Source of the DNA: Silurus meridionalis
Taxonomy: Eukaryota; Chordata; Actinopteri; Siluriformes; Siluridae
Direction of reading: 5' to 3'
Length of the DNA stretch: 64,000 bases
Assembly (NCBI RefSeq): GCF_014805685.1
Contig: NC_060900.1
Span: 4,461,601 to 4,525,600 of the forward strand
The translations under genes and the position numbers were made by a program. Shown one piece after another: positions 1 through 58,597 of this stretch; positions within the stretch are counted from its first letter, which is position 1, and each line of letters begins with the position of its first letter. The notes beneath the pieces were generated by a model, which made no database searches, had not been told where the DNA came from, and saw only the letters and a program-made list of their open reading frames with translations.

Positions 1-384
1 AGCCCGTCAGTAAACAACTTCGCGAAGAAAATTACAGAGCCGCCCGTGTGTTGCCAAAATAACCCGCTGAAGCAGATATAAACTTTTCACTCGAAGCGAC
101 TGAATGGCTCTCGCCGTGAGGCCTACCTGTGTGCTCTTCCTTCATCAAATCCCACCGCAACGGTTCAACAAACAACGCACAGACGAATCAGTGCCAGGGC
201 CCTGAGGCTGAGAGTTTTTTGCACGTGTGTGTGCGCATGTGTCAAACAGGGAGAATGTGTGTCTTTAGAGGACCACAAACAAGCCTGAGAACAACAGGAC
301 CGGTCGTTGCTACAGCAACCGAGGCCGAACTCAGCCAATAGCTGATCAAACGACCACGCACTTGATTTTTTTTTTCCTCACACT

Positions 385-386
<2 letters not shown>

Positions 387-424
<38 letters not shown>

Positions 425-432
425 TACATACA
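387..432. repeat. (CA)n microsatellite
   Basis: Uninterrupted CA dinucleotides followed by CATA units. Confidence 0.95.
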
Positions 433-1327
433 CCCTGGCCGACTTTCACGCTCTGGCTAAAGAACACAAATGTGAGCTTCGGGAGTCTTGAGAACAATTT
501 ACACACGCATCATCGATCAATAGCTTTGAAAGTTTTTTTTTTTTAAGAAGGAAAGGCCCCAAAAAAATTTCATTGCAACAGTAATGCACATGTTTAGCCA
601 CTAGAGGGCCGGGCAGTTAAAGTAAAACACTGGAGACTGTGATTAAGGAACCCGAGCAAAATGAGGCAAAATATTTTACAGGAAAAAAAAATAAAAAATT
701 GCGGTGGACGTACGCAACTCGAGGTAGAGAAGCAAATCTGGAGTGATGCTACACGTCTCCTGTGCCAGCCTGTTACTATGGAGACAGTAAAGGTAGAAGC
801 GCCTTGGCTGTGTTGTCACGCTTACATAATCGTTATCGGGTCAGAAACTCGACAATGATGTAATGGACTAATACTCGTGCACGTAGGCGAACTGCTATGA
901 TTCAACGTCTCGTATAAACAAACCGTCTCTATAGGACAACAAAGAACCGCAAATATGAGCCCTCAACCCTCCAACATGCAGTGATTGTTCGGAGCGTACA
1001 CTCGATAAATATCCCATGCGGTGCGAGCGCCATGTACTACACGCTTTTTCTTTTTACGGTTTATCAGAAATGCTGCTTCACTGGGCCTCATGAAACATTC
1101 ATGTGTGTTGCATTAGAAGAAAAGGCTGAAGGATTTATGTAAAATATGTCAAACTTGCAGAGCAACAATGTGCTTTTCTTTTTTTCAATCAGTATGAGCC
1201 TTGTGCAGGAAGAACAGGATACATGTCAAAACTGCTGCAGCTACCCATGTTTGTATCTTGGGAATTATTACTCTGCTGTTAATAATACATTCATAAACCT
1301 CCATCTTTCTTGCTGGGGAAATACAAG

Positions 1328-1735
1328 CGGGGCAAAAGTATTGGGACACCCATTTGGTTCTTGTTTTTCCAAACCGTTCCAACAAGAAAGTCTCCTGGTC
1401 TCTTCACTTGAACTAGAAGAAGCCAAACCAGTTCCAGGATGGCACAAAGCGAGCTTCATAAAAATGTGCTTTACATGGCTATAGAGCGCTTGATCTCAAC
1501 CCTACTGAACACCTTTGGGATGAACTAGAACGCTGAGTGCACCCCAGGACTCCTGACCTCACCTACATCGGTACCTGATTTTTCTTGTGGCTGATAAACA
1601 CAAATGTCCACAAGCACCCTCCAAAATCTGGTGGAACATCTTCCCAGAAGAGTGGAGGGAATTATGAGTTTAATTGGGACAAAATGTAAAAAACAAACAA
1701 ACAGGTGTCCACAAACTTTTGCCAATATAGTGTAG
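1328..1735. mobile_element. Tc1-like non-autonomous element, family A
   Basis: Ends are GCAAAAGTATTGGGACACC and GGTGTCCACAAACTTTTGCC, inverted repeats typical of teleost Tc1-like elements. The internal part is a transposase relic shared with the other family A copies. Confidence 0.75.
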
Positions 1736-1936
1736 GAGTGAATTCTAAACTTCAATAAAAAAAAACCCTGAAACAAGCACTGTACAAACTTTTGGTCTCT
1801 GTTGTCTCTGTGCAGATCTCTCCTGAAAATACATAACGATGCATCTGTGATCACTTAATGACAAACACGGTAAACAAAGCCTCCTCCGCTCCGAGCGGCC
1901 TCAGTGGGCCAACTCCCACTACAAAAATCACTGTAC

Positions 1937-1938
<2 letters not shown>

Positions 1939-2007
<69 letters not shown>
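1939..2007. repeat. (GA)n microsatellite
   Basis: About 34 GA units; the long Arg-Glu or Ser-Leu ORFs over it are artefacts of the repeat. Confidence 0.97.
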
Positions 2008-2009
<2 letters not shown>

Positions 2010-2802
2010 CGTAACAATACTCCCCCTTTCTGTCATCGCTTTACTCTCCTACTCTCTTTCTCTCTCTCTTTGTACTGTTACACATGCTACCAGTGACCAG
2101 TATTCCTTTCTTTCTCTTCAATCAGAGACCTCTCAGTGCTTGGTGATGGCTCCACCTAAAGATCCACCAAGTTCCTGAGCAAATCAAGAACTTTGAGGAT
2201 GGATGAGAACTGTAATAAATATCAACAGACAGAGTAGGAAGACGCGAGCGCCGTATCGCTCGAATGAAGCAGTGTGTGTGTGTGTGTGTGTGTTTTCTCT
2301 GCGGAGGTTTAGACAGAGATAGAGCTGGAGCACAGGGCTGACATTAAAGCGAGGCAGTGAGTAAGAGAAAGATACAGAGGCGTCCTGCGAGCTGCTTTAA
2401 CTGGCTGCTGCATGCTAATGAAGCATTAATGAAAGCACACGACTCCGGGCAGGAGAAAGGGAACTGTAGAAGAATGACGAAAAAGAAGGGCAGAGATATT
2501 GAAGGATCTCGATTGACAGAGAAAAAAAGGGGGAGATGGGAAGAGAAAAGAAGAAGAGGGAAAAAGATGAGGAAGACAGCCGTACAAGAAGTAATGAAAG
2601 GCAGAGAACGACAGATGGAAGTGAAGAGAGAGAAATTGAGACAGACACTCCAAATGAAAGACTGAAAAAGCATTTAAAAAGAAAGACAGACATATAGAAA
2701 GAGAATGAAGGAATGAGACAGAAAGATGGAGAGAGACCAAATGAAAAGAAGAAACAGAAACAAAGACAGACAGAGAGACAGGGGACAAAAACAAAATGTC
2801 AG

Positions 2803-2841
2803 AAGAAAAAGAAAGAAAGAAAGAAAGGACATGTAAAGAGT

Positions 2842-2908
<67 letters not shown>

Positions 2909-2926
2909 AAATAATGAAGCAAGGAA

Positions 2927-2998
<72 letters not shown>

Positions 2999-2999
2999 A
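2803..2999. repeat. (GAAA)n purine tract
   Basis: Nearly pure GAAA repeats with short interruptions, within a wider purine-rich strand from about 2440 to 3160. The long ORFs on both strands here are repeat artefacts. Confidence 0.95.
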
Positions 3000-3371
3000 C
3001 GGAAAGAAGAAGATGAAAAGAATAGAAAGAAAGAAGTAAAGAAAGAAAATGATCAAGAGAAAGAACAGAAGAAAAGAATAAAGAAGACAGACAGAACGCA
3101 ATGCAATGAATAGATAGAGAGAAAGAATTAGAGACAGACAGACATGAGGACAGACATACGGGGTGTGTGGTTGCTTTAGTTGATAAAGTGATGTATCTGT
3201 AGAGTGTAGCTCTGGAACAGAGGGATGGAAAGCAGTTCACTATGAGGACACACAGGACTGTTTAGGGGAAAAAGTGTCTCAAAGGAATTCAGTGGAGGTA
3301 GTGAGTGCACACACACACACACACACGCACAGCGGGCTATTTCCTAGCATACATGAATGTGTGTGAATTAC

Positions 3372-50750
<47,379 letters not shown>

Positions 50751-50753
<3 letters not shown>

Positions 50754-50786
50754 CTTCTTTTATGTGTGCTTCAGCATTGCCACTGT
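50751..50786 (-). CDS. cabin1: CABIN1 exon 2: 5' UTR plus initiator ATG
   Basis: The acceptor TTTGTGCAG ends at 50787 and the donor GTACGT starts at 50750. The ATG (50753-50751) is the last codon of the exon, so the second residue is read from the next exon (M|IRIAAL, matching mammalian CABIN1). A five-codon upstream ORF (ATGCTGAAGCACACATAA) lies just before it in the same exon. Exon assignment is inference from the splice sites and the conserved N-terminus. Confidence 0.85.
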
Positions 50787-51370
50787 CTGCACAAATAAAT
50801 ATCAAATGAGTTATTATATAAAAATATGCATGCACACACACCTCACCTAATATACTTTTCAGGGAAAACATCTACACTGTCCAGATTCTTAAAGACTAAA
50901 TGTCTCGAATGTTTATACGTTATACCTACGTCTCATATCTTAGTGGAAGTAGTGGATTAGCATTTATTTCAATCAAGAAAATCTTGCAAGTGATTTTCAG
51001 CAAATTCAGGTTTGTTATTTAATTGACCACTATCTGAGTATCCGACCTAACTGACTCTCAGCATGCTTCTGTTGTCACTCAGCATCTCCATTTATGCTTT
51101 TATGGCTCCAAACACGTCAATGGCCCTATCACACCATCTGTATGTACACCACTGACTCTCTGAACAGTATGGAGTGGGATTGGCAAAGGAGGCAAAGAAA
51201 AGCATAATTATTCTTACTATTTAAATGACTTATGCATTTATGTCTTTGTGCTTTGTATAAATGACACATTACACGTTAATAAAGACCGTGCGAATGTTTA
51301 GTCTGGACAGGATTGCTGCTGTAATAATAAAATACTATTTTTCCTCATGTCACATTTCATGATCACCTTA

Positions 51371-51785
51371 CACACCGACCAGGCAAAACGTTATGACCAT
51401 CTGCCTAATATTGTGTTGGCCCCCCTTTTGTTGCCAAAACAGTTCTGACCCATTGAGCATTAACCGATTTAACTTCTTTAGCAATTTGAGTTACAGGAGT
51501 GCATCAATTAGCCTCAGCCGCCCAGGACCCTTTCACAGGTTCCCCACTGTTCCTTCCTTGGACCACTTTTGATAGATACTGACCACTGCAGCCGGGGAAC
51601 AACGCACAAGAGCTGCAGTTTTGGAGACGCTCTGATCCAGTCGTCTAGACACCGTCTAGACATTTGTTAAACTCACTCAAATCTTTACGCATGTTTACGT
51701 GGTGCCTAAGACTGCTATCCAACCCACTACCAGGTACCATGATGAAGAGATAATCAGTGTTGTTCACTTCACCAGTCATAATGTT
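51371..51785 (+). mobile_element. Family B interspersed repeat in CABIN1 intron 1
   Basis: GACCAGGCAAAACGTTATGA then CCCCCTTTTGTTGCCAAAAC; right end AGTCATAATGTTG. Confidence 0.7.
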
Positions 51786-51882
51786 GCTGATCCTGATCTG
51801 TGTATATGTTGATTTCTGCAAAGCAGCTATAAATATAATACAGAACGGAATCTATAAAGATTACCCTAGATCCAGATGCTCC

Positions 51883-51884
<2 letters not shown>

Positions 51885-51942
<58 letters not shown>

Positions 51943-51951
51943 TATATATAA
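51885..51951. repeat. (TA)n microsatellite
   Basis: About 30 TA units with an AAAA break, in CABIN1 intron 1. Confidence 0.95.
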
Positions 51952-52395
51952 TAGACTAAAAATGATCCAGCCAGCAGAAGGACATAATGTATTGTTTGAT
52001 CAGAAACACTAAAACTGACCAATCAGGTTTCAGGAGGCTTGTGATTAAACTGGTTTATGTTCAAATGCATACAAACAAACAAAAAACTGTATTGAACGTT
52101 AACGACACAAAAGATGCGTTAATTTACTCCAAAATTAATCTTAAATTCTTAATTTATATTCATATTTATAAATATAAAATAAAATGTAATAAAGGTAACA
52201 TCGCTTTTCATTAGGACCGTTATAGCTGTTAGCTAGCTCTAGTCTTTTTGTTGTTTACAACTGGTCACCTAGCGAACTTTTGCCCTAAAAAAAACCCCCG
52301 CGTTTCTCAGATATTACATTTTAAAATCTACGAACAATGTCATTAAAACAGCTACATATTATTTATATTTAGTTATTTAAAAAATATTTACGTAC

Positions 52396-52490
52396 AATTC
52401 TGTTTGACGCTCGAGCGAGTCTCCCAGCCGGCTCAGGGACGCGCGAGCTCCTCTTTGCTGTTACGCAGCTTCCTGTTGGCAACACTGAGA
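52396..52490 (-). other. cabin1: CABIN1 probable noncoding exon 1
   Basis: A donor-like GTACGTAAAT starts at 52395 on the minus strand, just downstream of the CCAAT-box promoter and 1.6 kb upstream of the exon carrying the ATG. The 5' end is a guess. The alternative donor GTAAAT is four bases further. No ATG is read from this exon in the main frame. Confidence 0.5.
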
Positions 52491-52560
52491 ATTTTGATTG
52501 GCTGACAGGGACGCGCGCGCGCGCCACCGCATGCGAACCAATCAGGCTTCAGCTAGCTTC
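52450..52560 (-). promoter_or_regulatory. CABIN1 promoter region with two CCAAT boxes
   Basis: CpG-rich patch in AT-rich surroundings. It carries CCAAT on the minus strand (52497-52501), CCAAT on the plus strand (52538-52542), a GCATGCG NRF1-like half site (52529-52535) and a GC dinucleotide run. Opposed CCAAT boxes about 40 bases apart, placed before a noncoding exon, fit a TATA-less housekeeping promoter; activity in both directions is possible. Confidence 0.6.
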
Positions 52561-52998
52561 AGAGACCGTGTAGTGACAGAAATCTCAATTCGATTCGATT
52601 CAGTTCAATTCCATTTAATCAAATGTATTTTTTATAGCACACGTAACAATGGACATTGTCCCAAACCAGATTTACAGAGAAAAATAGGTAACAAAAAAAA
52701 ATTCGTTGTTTTCGAATTTCATTATCAATTATTATCGATTAATTGTTGCAGCCCCATTAGAAATGCATGTATCATAATTAATGCACATCCCTGGTCATGG
52801 GTACCTCAGGAACATGTTTAACTCGACAGAGATGCCAAAAGAAAGAGAAGGATAGAGTTGAGACATGGAGAGAGAGAAATACAAGTTTATAATAAGTATC
52901 CTTATTGTTACGTAAAAGTTAAAGGGAGATCCAGGGGGTTTACAGACATGAGTAATCTCTGGGATAATAAACGGCCCACCACACCACCATCCACAAAC

Positions 52999-53145
52999 CT
53001 GAGTGAACTCGAGAGAACGGAGTGACGACAGCATCCAAATGTCCCAGTTCACCAAAATACACTTGATCCATGATCCCTTCAGACTGCTTCTTTACCAAAT
53101 GTGGATTGAATAAGATCATATTTTTTGATTTTCTGGAGATCATGG
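52999..53145 (-). other. Unidentified exon-like ORF between CEP78 and CABIN1
   Basis: On the minus strand a good acceptor (ATTTCCTTTAG) is followed by an open frame with MISRKSKNMILFNPHLVKKQ, then QVYFGELGHLDAVVTPF, up to a CACTCAG/GTTTGT donor. Codon use looks protein-like and the surroundings are not recognisable repeats. I do not recognise the protein. Without splicing the frame continues 21 codons to a stop at 52940. It could be an exon of a small third gene, a relic, or chance. Confidence 0.35.
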
Positions 53146-53487
53146 CTAAAGGAAATGATCCTCAATAACACACAAATAAATAAACATGAATTGTGAGAAG
53201 TAAATAAGTTCTTAGCAGACTCATTGATTCACTATTTTTAATGAGTTGTATTTATTTCGTTTTTTCCCCAATTGTGTGGCAGACTGAAACCCTGAAATAT
53301 ATATTATTTACTGAACACTACAGACCTGGTTTTTTTTTATTCATCATAAGTAACTGCCTGGTAAAAATCAGGGTGGATCCAAGGCCTATTCCAGGAACAA
53401 CGGCCGTGAGGAATATATTTATATAAAACTAAATAATTACAAAAATAATAATTCAATAAACCATATCATAGCTGTTTATCAGGGGTT

Positions 53488-53493
53488 TTTATT
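53488..53493 (-). terminator. Candidate CEP78 polyadenylation signal (AATAAA)
   Basis: AATAAA on the minus strand about 590 bases after the CEP78 stop. An ATTAAA at 53754-53759 is an earlier alternative. Position only; no cleavage data. Confidence 0.4.
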
Positions 53494-54086
53494 TAGTAGC
53501 ACTATTATGAAATCTTTCTTCATCTATGTAATTTGGTTGCGCATTTATTCTGACAAATTCACAAATATTGAGACAATTTACTAAAAAAATCTTTTTTTTT
53601 TTTTTTTTTGAACCACAATAAATATACAGTTGTAAAACAAAAACCTGCCTTAAAACCCTGCAAATAACAAATGGCTTCCAGGAGACACTTTTCAAGCATC
53701 TCAACAGCACAGAACACCAAAAACAAAAACCCCAATTCATTAATTTTCACAAATTTAATCATTTTGGTTCTCGGAAATTTGGCAAAAAGGACAAGAGCAT
53801 TGTGAAAATGAGCTAATAAAAGACTGAATAAAAAGTTTAGCACCCAAATGGTTACAACTCCAACAGTTAGAGAATACCCACAATGCACTTGGTGATCAGA
53901 GTTTATCGTGTCCTACACCATCACGTTTGAACTATAATGAAATTCTAATGCACAAACAATCACACATTGCCATACTCTTATTATCTCTATGATCCACTCA
54001 ATATTTCTGAGCACTTTAGTTATTATAAATGGTAAAATCTATAATTTTAAGTGTTGGCACACAGCGTAAAGAAAGATGATCTGTCT

Positions 54087-54536
54087 CTAGAGGCCAGCCA
54101 ATCCAACAGCACTCCTCTGACCCTCAGAGACACTGAGATTCTGGGAACCAAGCTGGGACATGCTGGACGATCTGGAACTCAGAGCTGAAGAGAGCTTCCC
54201 CTCAGAGAAATCGTCTCTGTAGGAATAAGAGAGTTTACTGAGAGCACTACGATGGGTGCTGCTGGATGAACTGCCTGATTTTGAGCCTCGGTTGCCTCTG
54301 CGGTTTTCAGAGACAGACTCCCTGTTTGAGTGGGTTGGAGAGACACTCTGCTGCTGAAGAACCCTGGGCTGATCCATAGGAGAAGGTGACGGGTTGGAGG
54401 GCAGCGAGGCTGGCGTGAGGATCGCCTCTTGTGGTGAATGGAGATTCCGGAGACAAGAGTTCTTAGAGGCCGCAGAAGCGGAAGAGGATGGCCTGCTGGA
54501 TTGAGGTCTTGATGTTTTTTGGAAGTTGGTTGGTAT
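54087..54536 (-). CDS. cep78: CEP78 exon 15 (residues 566-714 and stop)
   Basis: Ser-rich C-terminal tail beginning [16 protein letters not shown] and ending GLAGL before the stop at 54087-54089. Little conserved outside fish; kept as coding because the open frame continues exon 14 in phase and ends at a normal distance. Confidence 0.85.
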   Translation of the reverse strand: MPTNFQKTSRPQSSRPSSSASAASKNSCLRNLHSPQEAILTPASLPSNPSPSPMDQPRVLQQQSVSPTHSNRESVSENRRGNRGSKSGSSSSSTHRSALSKLSYSYRDDFSEGKLSSALSSRSSSMSQLGSQNLSVSEGQRSAVGLAGL

Positions 54537-57500
54537 CTGCAGAACATGTGTCAGGAAAGTCAGGGATAACTATGATACTAGACAAGTTGTTTAAATGAAA
54601 CAAAATAATGCTTTAAATAATTAATAAAGTGACGTGATGTAGGATTAGAAATTAGTTTATTAGAGGGACAGCGCATGTAGGACGTTTTGGAGACAAGGTG
54701 AGGGAGGTGAGATTGAGACGGTTTGGACATGTGCAGATGAGGAACATGGGGTATATCAATAGGAGAATGCTGAGGATGGAGCCACCATGAAGGAGGAAAA
54801 GAGGAAGGCCAAAGAGGAGGTTTATGGATGTGGTGAGGGAAGACATGCAGGTAGTTGGTGTGAAAGAGGCAGATGTAGAGGACAGTAGTATGGAGACGAA
54901 TGATCCGCTGTGGCGCCCCCTAATGGGAGCAGCCGAAAGAAAGAAAGAAGGTGGTGTGAACTAATCTTTTATCCAATCTGATTCAAGAATTTAGCAGTGC
55001 TGTGGTAATTGCAGCCTTTCAAAGTCTAATAACTAGCGATGAATGACAAAAAGTTCATTGATATGGAAATCTTTCAGAATCTGCTACAATATTTCCATTT
55101 TCATGGTTCCTTAATAATTTCCTCCTGTGTAAACATGTTTAAAGATACTTACAGCAATACTGTCTTTCCTCTGCTCGCTGGCCTGGTCTCCTCTTCTCTG
55201 TGTGGAAGAGAACTGTGGACGATTCAGAAGCCCCAAGTCTGACTGCTCAATGCCAGCCATGGACACCAACTGACCCAGCCTGCAGTGGAGCATCAATATT
55301 ATGGATTTTTATTCAATACTACACTACATTGTACTACACATATCCTACTGCATACTGAAACGACTTAAATGTTGGCATTTTTGACATGTTGACATGATCC
55401 CTGGCTAACCCAGCATCTTTCAGCAGGTCGAGGAATGCATGGAATTTTTGAAAGGAAGCCTCGATGCTGTCCAGAACTTGTTCATCCTCCAAGACTGAGT
55501 GACTGATGTGAGCTTCTGAGAGAGACTGATTCAGGCTGCGGAGGCGATTATTCTCTAACTCCAGCTTTTCAAAATAAACAAAGACACATGGTAAGAGAAG
55601 ATGACGAAGTATATGAACCAGTGTGGAAAAATAGCCATAAGTCATAGCATGAACAAAAGAAAACCATTAGGATGGCTGTACCTCGACGACACGAGAGCTG
55701 ACTTTCAGCCTGGCATTTCTCTCCTCTGTAAGCCGGAGTTTGTATTCCTTTAGCTGCTCCTGGAAAAGAAATGTGCATTTCACTGTTAGACAAACACAAA
55801 CAAACAAACAGACAGACAGACAGATAGATAGAAGCACACACAAATAGATAGAATTCAGATATAAATCAGGCAATCAGATATACAGACATCAATTTATTAA
55901 TAAAAACCCAAATACAGATAGATATGCAAACAGATAAAGATAAACAGATATATAGATAGATGAAAGAGTTTGGCACCGACAGGTGATTCATGAGACTGTC
56001 AGCAAAAATAAAAACCGATAGTTTTTCCAGATGGCGTTTTGCAGTACAAGAGCGGCCTCTATAGGGGAATTACTGATGGCACGTGCTGTTTATTTGAAGT
56101 GTCTTATTTTATTTTTTTCATTTTGAAAATAACTTTTTATTTAAGTGTAATGTTATTTTTTGTTTCAGTTAGAATGTGTCTTATTTTCACAATATTTTTT
56201 AATATAATTAATAATCGGTTGATTAATCGTTTATCGGCAAGTACGATCCAACCTAGATATCGGTATCGATAAAATCCACTATCGAGCTCTAACAGACAGA
56301 CAGTGAGATAAATGATTAGAAAAAAAGACAAATTAATGGATTTAAACAGAACAAATATACACATACAGATAGTATGAATTACTAACTCAAGTGTTGTAGA
56401 CAAAATAAAATCTCAGCCAGGCAGTTGTAGCATTTGCAGCATCTGCTAATACTGTACTAACGTGGTACCTGCAGACTCCTGTAATCTGCCTGTAGACGTC
56501 TGAACTGGCTGCTGCCGATGTTCTCCCGAGCGCTATGTGCAATTTCTCTTTCATTTTCCTCAGACTCCGACTCGCTTTCTGACTCTAATGTAAGTCGAAT
56601 GGATGAGGCATTCTGGGAAAAAAAATTGGACTAGAATTTCATAGCACTAATAAAAGTTAAATGTAAAAAAAAACCAATAAAGAAATAAATAAAGAAAAAA
56701 CCTGAAAGCTCCAATCTGCTGTTGTGGCACTCTGAGGTAAACCCCTAAAGAAAACCAAACACCATAAAAGATACTGAAAAGATGGACGATATAATAGTTG
56801 AACTGTCATTGCATTACTAATAGTAGCCTCACCTTTGAAGTTTGGCCCGTGCTGCAGTGCGCCATGGGATACCGCCAGTGCTGCCAGATCGAGGGGGCCG
56901 GCCTCCACACGCCGCTAAAGATGTCCGTCGTGAGCCTTTAACTAATTAAGTATAACATTAGTATGTGTGCCAAACAGCAAAACAAAGCTTGTTATTGCAT
57001 CATAACTATAAGAGCCAATCAGGTGTCTGTATGCAAATACAATTTCATTTGCAAAGTGTTTCATGTATGCATATTCTTACAATTCAATACAATACGCTAT
57101 ATTAATTTCTTTGGATACTATGCCTTATATCAGAATATAAATCGGTCTGTTGATGAATTCACCATTAGAATAAGAAAACCTTTATGACTTCACGAAATGG
57201 CTTTCTGACCGATTCTGTAGGTAGCTTTTCCCGTGCTTCTCCTGGCCGGCGGACCCGAGTGTTCATTTGCATCTTTAGTCGGAGGTTTCAGCCACAAATA
57301 CTACAATACAAACACAGTTATTACTTGTCTTGCCTTTTCTAAAGGGCTTCACCTTTATTAGGTCGTATCAAAAAGTTTTGAGACTAGTCTTGTAACACGC
57401 CAACAGATAGCAGCACAAGGCTGCACACACACAGTCACAGGGAGCTCGGTGCGCCAAAAGACATCGTCCTGTGAACATCGGGAGCTGTGCAACTGGTTCT

Positions 57501-58566
57501 ATTCTGACCATGTGCGTTACCACGTCTGCCCGTCCGACCACGTGCGAACCCTGTCACCGAGCTCTTTTTACACGCAAGAAAAGAAGATTTCCAGGACACA
57601 TTCCAGAAGTGTCAGGAATGCTGGGAGCATTGTATTGCTGTGCAAGGGGACGTAAACATCAATAAATAAAATATTTTCTCATAAACAGTCTCTAAACTGT
57701 TTGATACCACCTTGTATAAAGATGCTAAATTGTATAATTCAGTTAACAGCTGACGTGAGGTTGTAAACATTTCTTATGAACCTGATAATTAGTCTTGAAA
57801 TGGTGGCATCTCGACATAATTAAATTTTATGAGAATTTTTTATAAGTAATCCAGTTGACCCACTGGGCTATATGGGAAAGAAGCATTAAGAAAGTCATTA
57901 TAAAAAAAGCCATATTTAACCCTTTACTGTAATGAATATTTGGTCTAAATGGTCTGATGAGGCCTAATATGAACTTTCTAGCCTTACATTTGGTGGAAAC
58001 CCAACATTTCACATCTCACTGGGTTTTGCATCTCAACAGTGAAGCATGCTGGTGGTAGGATCCATTTTTCATTAGTAAAACCTAAAAAACAGCCAAATCT
58101 TAAAGTCTTCAAGAGTCACGTGGAGGAAGTGGACACCAATCCTAACTGACCCTGAATTCTTCATTCAATTTAGAAGAAACCTAGATTACATTAAACACAA
58201 CTGGCTCTTCTCTCTTTAGCATATTGCTGCAGCTAAAACATCTACAGCTGTGACGTCTTACCTGTGACTCCTGTCCTTTATTGTTCATAAGCACTTTTTT
58301 AATCACGGACTTCACCAGCTCATTATCTGAGATACATAAAGCAAACCAACAAAAAAAAGTTTTAACCTCCAATCAATGTTCTGGGTTTATATATGAGAGG
58401 GTTCCAGAGTTTGACTGACCCACTAGAGGGTTCCTCCGGATGTCCAGGACACACAGGGTTGTGTTGGAGTGTAGCACTTTCTCCAGAGCACGAGCTCCAT
58501 CATTAGAGATGCCACACCGCTGCAGGTCCACTGCTACAATAATCAACACAGGATCAAATAATAATA

Positions 58567-58597
<31 letters not shown>

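Larger units (their letters stand above)
1..3371. other. Downstream of CABIN1 exon 34: intron sequence, no exon found
   Basis: Holds (CA)n, a family A Tc1 element, (GA)n and a GAAA purine tract. I looked on the minus strand for the CABIN1 C-terminus (NMPKLVIPSAATKFPPEITV block and the acidic end) and did not find it; the last exon(s) should lie left of base 1. Confidence 0.7.

Noticed and set aside
2105..2180. Possible CABIN1 exon 35 on the minus strand (TTTAG then VEPSPSTERSLIEEKERN)
   Set aside because: The sequence does not match the CABIN1 C-terminus and the donor is poor; judged chance.
2344..3240. Long ORFs of up to 188 codons on both strands
   Set aside because: They are products of GAAA and GA repeats (Lys/Glu/Arg or Phe/Leu/Ser runs) with no family resemblance.
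52498..52821. Plus-strand ORF starting in the CABIN1 promoter
   Set aside because: Begins at a non-ATG codon, Arg/Ala composition comes from the GC repeat, and it runs into repeat H.
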